Below, in pieces: positions 10,145-22,210 of a stretch of DNA of 64,000 bases. The DNA is from Eumeta japonica (lineage: Eukaryota; Arthropoda; Insecta; Lepidoptera; Psychidae). Position numbers and translations under genes: made by a program. Below the pieces are notes generated by a model. It was not told the origin of the DNA and ran no database searches. It saw only the letters and a list, made by a program, of their open reading frames with translations. How positions within the stretch are numbered: position 1 is the stretch's first letter; each line of letters starts with the position of its first letter. The stretch is taken from contig BGZK01000482.1 of NCBI GenBank assembly GCA_005406025.1, forward strand, positions 124,001-188,000, in the 5' to 3' direction.

Positions 10145-11235
10145 TTTTTGAGATGGGAAAAAACCATTGAATTCGCGACACTGTTACCGTTACGTAACCG
10201 ACACCTCTGTATATAAGTATGTACATATATTGTGTATGTACGTACGTACATAGATACACATGCATGTTGACATTTTTTAAATGGAAAAAAACCATTGAAT
10301 TCGCGACACTGTTACCGTTACGTAACCGACACCTCTGTATATAAGTATGTACATATATTGTGTATGTACGTACGTACATAGATACACATGCATGTTGACA
10401 TTTTTTAAATGGAAAAAAACCATTGAATTCGCGACACTGTTACCGTTACGTAACCGACACCTCTGTATATAGTACATATATTGTGTACGTACGTACGTAC
10501 ATAGATACACATGCATGTTGACATTTTTTAAATGGAAAAAAACCATTGAATTCGCGACACTGTTACCGTTACGTAACCGACACCTCTGTATATAAGTATG
10601 TACATATATTGTGTGTGTATGTACGTACATAGATACACATGCATGTTGACATTTTTTAAATGGAAAAAAACCATTGAATTCGCGACACTGTTACCGTTAC
10701 GTAACCGACACCTCTGTATATAAGTATGTACATATATTGTGTATGTACGTACGTACATAGATACACATGCATGTTGACATTTTTTAAATGGAAAAAAACC
10801 ATTGAATTCGCGACACTGTTACCGTTACGTAACCGACACCTCTGTATATAAGTATGTACATATATTGTGTACGTACGTACGTACATAGATACACATGCAT
10901 GTTGACATTTTTTAAATGGAAAAAAACCATTGAATTCGCGACACTGTTACCGTTACGTAACCGACACCTCTGTATATATATGTACATATATTGTGTATGT
11001 ACGTACATAGATACACATGCATGTTGACATTTTTTAAATGGAAAAAACCATTGAATTCGCGACACTGTTACCGTTACGTAACCGACACCTCTGTATATAA
11101 GTATGTACATATATTGTGTACGTACGTACGTACATAGATACACATGCATGTTGACATTTTTTAAATGGAAAAAAAAAACTATTGAATTCGCGATACTGTT
11201 AACGTCACCGTAACCGACACCTCTGTATATAAGTT
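10145..11235. repeat. Minisatellite: nine tandem copies of a unit of about 128 bp
   Basis: The anchor GAATTCGCGACACTGTTACC recurs at about 10169, 10297, 10425, 10549, 10677, 10805, 10932 and 11053, with a diverged ninth copy at about 11183. Spacing is mostly 128 bases; short deletions give some units of about 120-124. Internal copies are nearly identical, while the first and last are more diverged, the usual pattern for unequal exchange. Each unit holds several palindromes: GAATTC, GTTACGTAAC, a variable GTACGTACGTAC run and ACATGCATGT. Length differences between units fall mostly in the TATGTACATA/GTACGTAC part. Several open frames on the minus strand are artefacts of the repeat. A degenerate trace continues to about 11360. 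Confidence 0.96.
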
Positions 11236-11240
11236 TCTAC

Positions 11241-12179
11241 ATATTTTGACCCCATTTACACGAGAGTTGAGTTTGGGTTGAAATATATTGATAATATAAC
11301 TATATATAATATAAACGTATATTGTGTATATACGTACAACATAGATATATTTTCATGTAGGAACTTCTCGTATTGTATTTGTAAATTTACATTTTAAGCA
11401 ATAGATTGCAATTTTTGTATGTTTATACATACAAATTTTATACATACATGTTTTATAACATGTGCATTATTTTTCTTATATAATAGCGCATTAAATAAAA
11501 ATTGTAATACAATTTTTGTAGTATTAGTTTATAATAAGAATAAAAAAAACACTTCATTTAAAAGTATTTCCTACACAATAAAATATTTCTGACGATTCAA
11601 AAAATTTACACGTAATTGTTCAAGTTTTCACTTCTGTCGACATTCCCGGAGTGGCACTGTTTTTTTTATTGATTATACGAAAGAATTTGAAAATCGTACC
11701 TTGAAAAAACAATTAATATTTCTCTATACTAACTTTGCCACTCGTATTAACCCCGTTTAGAAAAAAAATTAATGGTTACATTATTTTTGAAAATTCTTGT
11801 TATTAAAACGTGTTATTTAATTTCCTTCGAAGTATATAAAATGTATTATAAAAAGTCTCATCATGTTCATTAATAATAGTTTCATAATACAAACTTTACC
11901 ATCCATTATCACCATATTATGTTTGGAATTTCAAACATTCCTCAATGCACGTTTGGGTTATTTAAGGAATTTTTCCTTCAAATTTTCAATTTCGGGTTCA
12001 GCAGTCTTAATGAATCATGCAATGTAATTTTCTTCGTGTATATCATTTTGGTTTATTTTGGATTATTGAAGAAGTTGAACTCTAAAAACACACTTGGGCA
12101 CCGGCTCCGACAAACGAAGTGTTTGCAGGCATTTCAATGTTATTTCAGTTTTATATCGACGCTGCTCTTCTTGTTTTGT
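11241..12179. other. AT-rich noncoding DNA
   Basis: No supported gene. The region runs from the decayed edge of the minisatellite to the left arm of the fold-back. A 103-codon frame at 11919-12230 is Phe/Leu-rich, AT-biased and extends into the fold-back arm. I treat it as chance. Confidence 0.5.
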
Positions 12180-13167
12180 TATAGTCTAAGAGCTACCAAC
12201 GTTTTGGAGCAAGAATTTCAGGTCAGCTGATTTATTGATATGTCGTCTCTCTTGCTCTTTGGGTTAGGGTCTGGGCTGTCTGGCCGGCGGTGGCGGTTGC
12301 GTTTACCTGTGCGCATCCTATCTGTACAGGTAATGATACTAACTTTTAAAATCATTTTAAGAAGGTTCATTTTTAATATTTTAACTTTAGATAAGCAACA
12401 AACATCCATCTCTTATTGCCAGACATTTTGTCATTGCTAACAATGAGCCAGACGCCAATTTTGATTTATTTTTTGAATTAAAAATTCAAAGTATTTCAGT
12501 TTGTCTGTAATTTTAATATTATGTTGTTCAAGTATGAAAAGACCTGAAATTAATTTGCCAGGCACTGATTCTGTTGTTAAACCGTGTATTAGCCAAATAT
12601 TAAAATGATTATAAATCAAATTATTTAAATATTTTTAATCACCTTGTCTAATTAGGGTTTTTTCTATCTCGTTCTCAGCAATTTATTCTGCAATTGTTTC
12701 TCTTTATCCAATAGTATCATACTATACGAATTTTCAGGACTTTGTCGTTCTAATACACGGTTTAACAACTGAATTAGTGCCTGGCAAATTAATTTTAGGT
12801 CTTTTCATACTTGAACAACATAATATTAAAATTACAGACAAACTGAAATACTTTGAATTTTTAATTCAAAAAAAATAAATCAAAATTGGCGTCTGGCTCA
12901 TTGTTAGCAATGACAAAAATGTCTGGCAATAAGAGATGGATGTTTGTTAAGCTTATCTAAAGTTAAAATATTAAAAATGAACCTTCTTAAAATGATTTTA
13001 AAAGTTAGTATCATTACCTGTACAGATAGGATGCGCACAGGTAAACGCAACCGCCACCGCCGGCCAGACAGCCCAGACCCTAACCCAAAGAGCAAGAGAG
13101 ACGACATATCAATAAATCAGCTGACCTGAAATTCTTGTTTTCCCGACGTTGCTAGCTCTTATACTAT
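12180..13167. mobile_element. Long fold-back element: two inverted arms of about 413 bp
   Basis: The left arm (about 12180-12592) and right arm (about 12750-13167) are inverted copies, differing by a few substitutions and short indels over their length. They enclose a unique spacer of about 157 bases. The same short open frame (starting MSSLLLFGLGSGLSGRRWRL) appears on the + strand at 12240 and on the - strand from 13107, which shows the symmetry. No transposase is present and no clear target duplication was found. It could be a fold-back transposon or an inverted duplication. If transcribed, it would form a very long hairpin RNA. Confidence 0.93.
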
Positions 13168-14502
13168 TAGGAAACCGCACGCTATCGCCTTTGTCGCAAT
13201 GTATTCAGCTTGTTATTGTTATGCTCTACCCAGAGCCGAAAAATGATTTGAATATTTAACTCATGGCTAGACCTTTTCAATCCTAGGGTTACTATACAGA
13301 GTTCTGGCTCTGCACGAACATTTTAACACGACATCACTGTCTACCATATCGTAATAAAAAATGTTTAATTAAATTCTCTTCATTTTGAATATTAAAAGAA
13401 AGTTTGAAATCATACTAAATCATGTTAAGTTGAAATTATTACTATTTTTTACATTTTTAATGTGATAAGTTTTTTTTCTGTCGTAAAAGCAGTTCGTGTA
13501 ATGTAATAAATTATGAACATTTATTTTTCACTTTGTTTTTGTTTCCATTTTAATATATTTTTCTATCTAAAGGATTGAAATGTGAAAAATTTTATTTGTT
13601 TTATTCTGTTGATTTGTCACGTAAAAATAATTTTAACCATTTCCCAGAAAATTGTTTTTACAACTAAATTATTAATTAATTTAATGTTAAATTAATTATT
13701 TTAGTGTAATTGTCATCTAAATGTCATCCACTTACTCCCCAAATTAATCAGAAAAAAAACGTATAAGTATTAAATAAAGTGTAAGTGATATAAATGTACT
13801 TTCAATACCATTTGGGTAAATATAAAATGAATCATCATTCTTTATCTGTGATGCAGGTAAATTACGACATAAATTGCAGAAATAAAAAAAAAATGTTTAT
13901 TGACAATTGCAAGTGTTACATACTCAATAAGACGCTGAAGTTGTGAAAAACGCCCACCAAATACACCCAGCACCAGCAGAATACGTTCATGACGAAGTTA
14001 TTTTCCGTACTCGTGACTCTATAATTTAGCGAGCAACTTATTTTGTCAAGAGCAATATGAAATGTAAACACTACAATAAAACGTACAACGACGCGTGCAT
14101 CCGCCCGTGCTGCTGGTTGTCGCCCGGCCGATGCGTGACCCCGGGATCAGGCGCCGGTGTATGCGACTGTATATGCGAAAATACTGCATGTGCATGCATG
14201 CAGCTTGGAGGTGGGGGGTACACCGGCTATAATATGCAACAAAAATAGCTTATGTATACCTATCTGTTTAGATAATACATTTCTCTAGGAGACCTTTTTT
14301 TTTGATGATCATTCTAAATTTGTTTTAAGCAACCCAACTTCTACTATTTTGTAACCTATAACAAATAGAAAATTTAAAATTTGCACAACTGCTCAAACTA
14401 CTTTCCATACCTTTCTAACGTCTTGAATTGATAACAAATATACGGATTGCTCTCGATAATAATTATTAAAGTAAACTATTTTGTTTGACAGCTACATCTA
14501 AT
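13168..14502. other. AT-rich noncoding DNA
   Basis: No supported gene. A GC-richer patch at 14090-14220 gives a 63-codon Cys-rich frame (14057-14248). The richness follows from alternating tgcatgc-type sequence and I see no domain in it. Confidence 0.45.
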
Positions 14503-14911
14503 TGCACGACTCATAATGCGAAGCATTAAGAAGTGCTCTACGAACGAATAATTTTTTTTCCTCAATTTCGTAACTTTTTTCATCAATAACACGATTAATA
14601 ATTCATGTAATTTTATTAACCTGTGCACTATTTGATAGATAATTTAATGAAGATTAATTCTATCACTGGTTCAAATCGATTGAACATAATACAATTAGAA
14701 AAACTATCAAAATAGTCAAAAGAAATTTCCTGTCAATCAACACTTTTTTCGTTCCGGACACGATAGCGAGCGTAAAAATTCACTAATTTGATCCATTTTT
14801 TTTTAATAGCTTGAGATCCACTGTCCGGAGATTGGTATTGAAAATGGTTAACGTGATTTGTGTCGTTTAATAGTTATTAACAAAAAACTAATGAACATTA
14901 TGAGTCGTGCA
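14503..14911. mobile_element. MITE-like element with 16-bp perfect terminal inverted repeats
   Basis: TGCACGACTCATAATG (14503-14518) is exactly inverted as CATTATGAGTCGTGCA at 14896-14911, bounding 409 bp with no coding capacity. That is the structure of a miniature inverted-repeat transposable element. I could not find a convincing target-site duplication in the flanks (left ...tctaat, right cttttg...), so the superfamily is unknown. Confidence 0.7.
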
Positions 14912-15803
14912 CTTTTGGATTTTCCAAATATTTAGATCAATTGCCGATTTCATTGTAATAGTGTACAACGTCGCTGTCTTTGGACTTATATATTGAAAAT
15001 AATTCAAACCCCATTCTAAAGTTTTCCGTTAATATGTCAGATATAACCTATAAAGGATATCGCCAAACGTCTATACAACATCGGGTTGCCGAAAATGTCA
15101 CAATAATAGAAATCGATTTCGTTTTGAAGGTTATTTTGAAATGATTCATGAGTTCTATTTCTGATTAGCTGATCTATGGGACAGAAAAGATATACATAAT
15201 GTTAGTGTCAGCTCGAGGTTATTTTTATCTAATAGTACGCAATGAGTAGTAGGTTGTCTCTTGAATCTTTATTGTATGTAATATGGTTGTGTTTGATGTT
15301 GGCATGCGTATATCTAAGTGTGTATATATTCAATATGACAGCTGATTTATATCAGTTATAATGTTTTTGTGCGAAACAAAATATTGAAACACAAGCTGTG
15401 ATGATTATTGTGAATATCATTTACAAAATATTACAATAGGAATGTGACAAGGAAAATGTCATTGAGTAAACTTTTTTATTGCTTGGCTTCTGCGACGTTT
15501 ATGTCGAAGCGGATAATATTAAATACTATTAAAAACCAGAAAGGAAAAAAAATATTTTATTCAATGACGAAGTGATCAACGTTCGTTTAAATTATTTGAA
15601 GAGTATTAATTTATTGTAGCTTATATATTTTAATATATATTTCAGAAAAATAATTAATTTTTGTCTTTCACCAAATCGGTCTTTTTCTACAAAGTTAAAA
15701 TTAAGATTTTTGTTGCATGTCCCATTGAAACTCATTATCATTACAGTTAATGAAAACACAGTTAAAAAGTAGGATTTTTTTGGTATACAACACAATCTTG
15801 TAG

Positions 15804-15933
15804 CGGTGGGTTCGAAGTATCCGAATTCGAAAAATTCGAATCGGCTTTGAAGGAGCAGTACCCCCACTTGAAGGTGTCCATCGCCATCGGCGGGTGGAAC
15901 GAGGGCTCCACCAAATACTCGGCCGTTAACGAT
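15804..15933 (+). CDS. Single exon of a GH18 chitinase
   Basis: A pyrimidine-bearing acceptor ending cttgtag (to 15803) is followed by 130 bases, one base plus 43 codons, and then a weak donor GTAACT at 15934. The translation includes ALKEQYPHLKVSIAIGGWNE and then GSTKYSAVND. This matches the conserved first core segment of family 18 glycoside hydrolases (K-x-S-I-A-I-G-G-W, a beta-strand of the TIM barrel) as found in insect chitinases, which cleave beta-1,4 links in chitin of cuticle and peritrophic matrix. The catalytic DxxDxDWE motif should lie in the next exon. I could not find that exon, or the upstream one, in either direction. It may be one exon of a gene with very long introns or a stranded duplicate. 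The minus-strand frame over it (15592-15966) is a shadow. Confidence 0.78.
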
Positions 15934-16188
15934 GTAACTTACATTGGGATTTTTGCATAATTTCAATATTAGTTTATGGTTTCATTACTCTCGAAAACAG
16001 TTTTTAGTGGGCGAAATGAGTGTCGTAGTTTCAATTCGAATTTTAATATAAATATATGTTTGGATTGTAGAAATTTTATTAAAAATAATGTGACAATATC
16101 GATTTTATAATTGATAGCTTAAAAGAATTCCTTTTTCATTTTTAATGAACTATGGTTCGACGTAAAGTTCGACACATGTCCGCCTGAG

Positions 16189-16640
16189 TATAAAAACATC
16201 ACCGCGCGCCACCTTCTCGTCTTCTTTCGAGAATCAAACATTAACAACTGAAATTCCCCGAAGGTGATCTTTGCCGCCGACCGAAAAGACCATTGCTCTC
16301 CGCATCTGCCCTACAATGACGTCCACGAGTGTGTCAACTCGCGTTCGTAGTCGTCCACCGTTACCCGTCCCGGCCGGCTGTCCGGCCGCGGCGGCCCCGT
16401 CGGCGTGAGCCTTTGTTCCGACACGGGTACCGTAACGCGGCCGGCTGAAGCCGCGCTCCCTTTCAACGCGCTCTCGGGGCACCGTTACTCGTTCGCTGTC
16501 GATACGCACCCGAGTCACTGTTCCGGTTGCCGAGATGGCACTGCCGGTCGCGCTGCGCCGACGGGCTCGTCGTGCACAAGTCTATACGACTCGGAAACTG
16601 GTCACTCGTTACCGCACCGTATCGTAGGTGACACGAACTC
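16189..16640 (+). promoter_or_regulatory. TATA-containing promoter candidate and GC-rich island
   Basis: TATAAAAA at 16189-16196 is followed about 25-35 bases on by 'cttctttcgagaatcaaac', a plausible start region. From about 16255 to 16640 the DNA is strikingly rich in CpG. A short frame starts at ATG 16316 (MTSTSVSTRVRSR...) and reads 29 codons, with a GTGAGC donor-like site at its end. Overlapping frames on both strands exceed 90 codons but none is recognisable. It is reasonable to read this as a promoter plus first exon. It lies 250 bases downstream of the chitinase exon, but nothing ties the two together. Confidence 0.35.
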
Positions 16641-19600
16641 ACTAGTACAAAGAAAAAAAAAAAAATACAGGAAAATGCGAATTGCGAAACGTGTTGTTGC
16701 GAGCCAGTCGGTTTGTTAAGTAATATTACCTTAATACGTGTAATGTATCTGACTGAACTCCATACTTTCACTTTTATATCCATTTCAGATTTCTATAGTC
16801 GAAACATAAACCTGATCGACATTAAGGTGACTATGTGAATTGTTAAAAATCCTACTAATGTTTTAAATGCGAAAGTTTGTTATGGATTTTGTATTGATGA
16901 ATATTTGTATCGAGAGTAATTAAATTTTTTTAACAAATTTAAATAAACATTCCATAAAAAATTATAAATCATAATTAAAATTAGAAATCAAAACATCTTT
17001 GACACCCAAGTATCGACGACTGCATACTTGTTATATACGAACAGCAAAAGAAATCCTTGTGGAGGGCATGAATTTTTCGTATTTTTAATATACTGTATAA
17101 AAATATAGCATCACAACATTCTGGTAAATATTTTTTTTATTTCCTATGAATTCATAGAACACATGTAAGTTCATTGTGCATGTGAAGTATATAACCTTCA
17201 CCCCTCAAGTCCCATTGGCTAAACAGTACGGTTATGACTCCTATTGTTTTTAACTAAAAGATCCATTTATTATTTTTTTTTCAAGTACTATGTCGCTTTA
17301 ACATAAGACGTATGGTACCGAATTTAAAATTTTCGGATTGGGGCATGTTTCAAACAAAAAGTTTATGTATATTTGTAGCTATGTGATTGGGTCTCACATA
17401 TAGTATATATTTATAGATAAAAATTAGAAGCAAAAGCTTTTTATTTGAGCGAAGCAAAATTTTAAATATTTTTTTCGTTGTTATGTTATTATCGTATATA
17501 AAATTACATTACGTATAGATCTTGCGATCAATATAACCCACAGATCGTTTAAATGTATATACTATTAAAACAAAAGCATAAAAACACCGAAACAATACTT
17601 TAAAAAAATTTGGTATTATAGTCTATAAAAAATAAATTTGCTAATGTAATCCGTGTAAATATGTCATAAATGTTTGAAATCAAACTTAACCAAATATGTC
17701 AATCAAAGAAACATAATAAAACTTCAGTATCGTTATTATGTATAAAAGTAAATAGAATGTAGGTCATAAAGTTCGAGCTAGACAAACGAACAAGTTTATA
17801 ATTAAACATAAGTCGTAAACGTAAATGAAGCGATACAGGATTCTATCTGGATTCTGGTTCTATCCACACAAACAATAGTGCGGTGAATTTAAACAAAAGC
17901 TCCGAAGTATAATAGAACGGACGAGTTTCGACAACCTACAGCCGGTTCCTTTCCGAAGAATGGTGCCCTAACTAGCTATGATACAGCCCCAAGATTTATC
18001 GTACAATATAATTTCTTTAACGGATACGGATTATACATAAAATAGGTTCATTCACTGTGGGGTCGATTATCTAGAATAACGATGTGTGACAAGTTTTTTC
18101 ATCTAGAATCGTTAGTGATTTTAGAAAATAGCAAGATTTATTTTATTTTTTATATTCCCGCTAAGAAAATTGAAAATTCTCAAAGTCAGGAAAGTTATTG
18201 TTCTCATCCCGATTTTCGAAATTTGCTATTTCATCATACATATATCGAAGTTTTAAGGACTAATGTTTTCATGCTTTCCGAACTTGAAAACATTATTGTT
18301 TAAAACATTGCGGGCTTCAATTGTAGGTCTTATTTTTTTTTACGTATATTTCCGTCTATTTTACCGATTTCGTCAAACCTATGAATATGCCGATTTTGGT
18401 ATCAATATCATAAACAATTTATGTTATAAACATTCAAAGGTTTGAGAGTTGAACCCGCATATTCATTTACCAATACTGATGTGTACAAAAAAGGTATAGC
18501 AGTGAACGCGGAAAGAAAAGTGCAAGTGGACACTTTTCTGCCTGGGTAGGTAAAGCCGTATGAGTGCTGCAAGCGGGCGTATAGTGTTGTCCTTCTTTGC
18601 CATGTTTTGTTGCGTGCCTTTTTCCTACAATATATTTACTCTACATTCGGTATTGACATTTTTTTATTTCCTCAATGAATCATCTGCGTTTAGGTGACGC
18701 CAGTTTCTTATCTTAATCTTTTGCTCTGTTGGTAGTCCGCCGCCGTATCGTTTTGAAACATTTGATGATACTAGGACAGCACACCGTCATTTTATTAATC
18801 TACTTACACGTAATAAGACCGTAATATCAGATGTGTTTACTTGTATGAAATGTACTCTCAGTTCACGGGCGAATAAGAAACTTAGAAGCAAATAACAGAT
18901 TCAAATATTGCTTATTGCTTGTGCGAAAGAAATATATATATTGCGATTCTATCATTGGTTAGTTATAAGTTGTATTGCTTCATGATATTTTTTTGTTTTT
19001 CCTCATGTTTTCTACAATTAAATTATAATTTTAAATGAATTCGATTTTGCAGTTTTAAAGTCTTATATCGTACTTGATTGCACTTAGTTATAAGAACTGT
19101 TATTGTACATAGTTGTATAATATTTATTCATTACCAAGCGTTTTTATCAAAGCTGTAATCGCGGTTTTTTTTAAACTGAATATTAGCAACAACGAATGGC
19201 AATACGATTATCGCGTGTGGATTACGATCTCCAAGGCTACAAGGCCGGGGGCACACCGTGTCACGAGGAGGGCCTGCGTCCGACCGCTGGTCGGGCATGA
19301 ATCGAATAACACGTGTCGATGTTAATATTTGTAACTTGTTGGCCCTGTTTCTGAGGTCAGGTTGTGTTTCTGGAATGTTGTTATCGTATCGCAAATACGA
19401 TAGGGCGCTAGTTTCAAAATTGGCTCTTTAATGGGAGAAAAAATAAACGTGAAAGACGTTCGTATGCAAATGCGTATACGAAAAAGGAAAATGATAATGA
19501 AAATCAGTCGAGTGAGTCGGACTTAATTTATCGAATTAATTCTATATGAATTGTGATAAGTGAAAGTAAGCAACATATTTTACAAGTTGTTTTTTTTATT

Positions 19601-19744
19601 CACGATGTTTATTCATTCCCCGTGGTAATCTAAGGAACTTTTGAGGAGTGTAAAGTCTCCATTAAAGGTTTTTTTTTGTATTAACCACGTGGGGAATTCG
19701 AAAAGTTTTGTGATAGTGCAAAAAATGTACTGCAGGTTATTAAT
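16640..19744. other. AT-rich noncoding DNA
   Basis: About 3 kb without a supported gene. Short AT-biased frames (for example 18082-18303) have no recognisable content. A GC-richer patch at 19195-19310 has a 34-codon frame from ATG 19196; I do not recognise it and it has no splice context that would decide. Confidence 0.45.
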
Positions 19745-20760
19745 ATTTTTTTTTTATAATATCTTTTCATAGAATTTTTATCAACGTTTGTACAAAGTTT
19801 CATACGTCTAAACTAGTCTTTAAAACACATTTTCCACTCCGAATTTCACCTTTCTAATCGTCTTTTCAAATGCAGTTCAGTGCATTTTTTAGTGTTAATC
19901 TTTTCCTTTAAGTTGATTTTTTATTTAGGGGGAAAAAGTCATACCGAATCAAATCGGGACTACAAAGAGTGTTAACGACTTATAATTTCGACCGGTGTGC
20001 TGTCCAGAGAGTCCTTCGTTCTGAGCGCCGAGTGCGCGGATGCGAAGTCATGGGCAAGCAGTAACATACGGAGGCCGATGTTAGGTCGCTTGTTGCTCAC
20101 AGCAGTACGGCAAATATTTGGTAACATACCAGTCAGGCTTAGAGCTCCTTTGATCTGGCAAGGACATCGATAGTACAAAATCCGCCAAAGAAAACAAAAA
20201 CTTTGCTTGCACTTCTCTCGCCCTTCACTTTGGTAGGCGTAGGTTCATCTTGAAATTGCCACACGGTCGAGTGATGCTTCGTTTCCGGATCGTACTGATA
20301 AATCCATGATTCACCGCCCGTAACGATATCGCAAATGCGCCGAGACGAGCCTACTTTAAACGTCGCTGTCGCGTCGCTGCACCGGAACTTGCGTCTGAGC
20401 GTGCTTTAGATTTGAGGTACCCAGCGAGAATCCATCCTGCTTACGCAAAAACGTCTGCTTGAATTTGCGAGTGCCAACCCGTTTTATTTTGAAATAGACG
20501 TCAAAGAGCGACTACCCGTTTCGTCGTCCGCTAAAGTTACTCGACCGCACTTAAATACATTAAACAAGCGGTAAACAGTGGTATTAGGTGGGCTTTATTT
20601 TTGGAAGCCATTCGAAGTCTTTCAAATTATTCTTTTGATGTTAGTCGAAATTCGAAGTCGTACAAAGTTGCGTGAAAATGTTTTCGATGTAATGCCATTT
20701 TTCAGTGAAACAATTTGTCAATTTTGCCTTTGACAGCTGGAGAGAAATTTGAATTTGCAA
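19745..20760 (-). mobile_element. Old mariner-family relic, second lineage
   Basis: On the minus strand, beginning near ATG 20696-20698, fragments of a different mariner transposase can be followed. They include an N-terminal piece (FRLTSKE), then SWIYQYDPETKHHSTVWQFQ with DEPTPTK (about 20300-20240), then ASAH after the second catalytic aspartate (20047-20049), and SPDLIRYDFF with the third (19953-19955). A C-terminal trace near 19800 (CFKD-FRRMKLC) fits the family's WF-RM-KC ending. The first catalytic aspartate in TGDESW is replaced by glycine (codon at 20313-20315), and several frames and stops interrupt the reading. Terminal repeats were not found, so the limits are approximate. It is clearly more decayed than the 7.7 kb copy and differs in sequence type. 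Confidence 0.8.
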
Positions 20761-21889
20761 TGTCCCTATTTTTCGTCTTAAATAATTTCATCGTGTCTCT
20801 GTATTAAATATGATCTGTGATTTGGTACTAGCAAGGCCTCTATATTTCGTATTTATTTTTTAATTGTAGATTCAGGCCTTTCAGATATAAGAAGGGAATG
20901 CAGAAAATAAAATGTCACAGACGGACTGACTTGAGATACACATAAACAGACACGAACATGATCTTATAAGCGTCCATTTTTTTTCCATCGTGTGTAAATC
21001 CTATAAATTATGACAGAACGTTTTCTATTCTTTCCCACGTGATTAATTCTCGAACAGTCAAGGAAGACAATGAAATAACATTCACTATAGGTTCATTCAG
21101 TACTGGAAGGGAATCAGTTACGTGACCAGTCGACATCACAAAGAACCGGCTTCGCCATTTCACAATCGACCCTACTTCACGTAAAGGGAACTGCACTCCA
21201 AAAAGGACAATAATCGACATGAAAGCGAGTGGAGTTATTTCGCTCTTAAATAAAGTACGCCAGATTTGAAATAATGCGGCGCGATATTCGATATGTATTT
21301 TTTGTTATCTGAAAAATGAGGTTGATCTTTTGTAACCGGATAACATTTCAATAACCTTTCAATCCAAATCTCTTTACGATATTAAAGAATTGTTTTTTTT
21401 TTTCAATTGGTACGACATTTACGTAGTTGGCAATTTTTTTAAAGTTTAATTGTTTGTATTACATAGGCTTTAATATGAAAAAGACTTTAATATTTTTTTA
21501 TGAATTTTAAAATTGACTTAAGAGACTACTAGCACTTAAATTTGGATTAAGTCAATTCAAACGAGACCAAATAGTGATTCCTGCATTCAATAAAATATAA
21601 CCTAGTTATTATATCCGTTGCACACGGTGGTGGATGTTTCGAGTGTCATGATTTTAGTTTAGCTCAATTTGAGTTGAACGCATCATGTATTTTGACATAT
21701 TTTTTTTATTATTCCACATATTTTTTGTTTTTTTAATCGTAAACTTAAAAATTTTAGCAATAACAGAATATTACTTAATATTTAGTTGATTTTCGTCAGT
21801 TTTTGGAAATTGCCTTTCTTTGTCGTATTTAAGAGATAAAAGAGATCACTTTAAAGAAATAATAGGGGCGACTTATCACAGCGATAAGA
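20761..21889. other. AT-rich noncoding DNA
   Basis: No supported gene. An 11-bp stem with a loop of about 25 bases occurs at 21511-21557 (AATTGACTTAA and its complement). A 'cagacggactgac' string near 20920 could be a trace of a dispersed repeat. Confidence 0.45.
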
Positions 21890-22210
21890 GTGCTAGCTGT
21901 TGCGTTTCCGCAGTTCGACGGTGGCGGCCCGTGCGCACCGCGGCCCTCCAGTCGCAAGCTCAGCGTTGTGCGCTTCGGACGGTCGACGCGCGCGCAACGT
22001 TCCCGACTGCGGACCGCGACCGTCACGGTGAAAGTCGCGCGCGAGTTTCGCTACGATTTCGTGCGCCAGTGTCTAACTCCAGTTGTTTTGTCTGTTAGTT
22101 GCGCTTGCGCCAGTGCATTGGGGAAAGGAGGTCGTCGTTCGCTGCCCCCACGACTCCGCTCGTTGGCCGTACGAAATTTAATTTTCGATTTGTCGTCGAA
22201 GGCGGTGTGA
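21890..22210. other. GC/CpG-rich island, possible promoter or exon
   Basis: The island stands out from AT-rich flanks and shows overlapping open frames on both strands (106 codons on +, 65 on -), typical of CpG-rich sequence. There is no recognisable domain. 'gcgccagtgtctaac' near 22060 could be an initiator. I cannot tell coding from regulatory. Confidence 0.3.

Noticed and set aside
10056..11149. Several open frames of 76-121 codons on the minus strand
   Set aside because: They are identical translations of the minisatellite unit in successive copies; the peptide MYVRTYTIYVHTYIQRC is repeat-encoded.
10145..11235. Possible CRISPR-like array of regular repeats
   Set aside because: The repeats are contiguous units of about 128 bp with no unique spacers, in a eukaryotic context; this is a minisatellite.
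11919..12230. 103-codon + frame upstream of the fold-back
   Set aside because: AT-driven Phe/Leu-rich translation that runs into a repeat arm.
15243..15262. let-7-like string TGAGTAGTAGGTTGT
   Set aside because: It lacks one G of the conserved let-7 seed region (TGAGGTAG), and no complementary arm forms a precursor hairpin within the next 100 bases.
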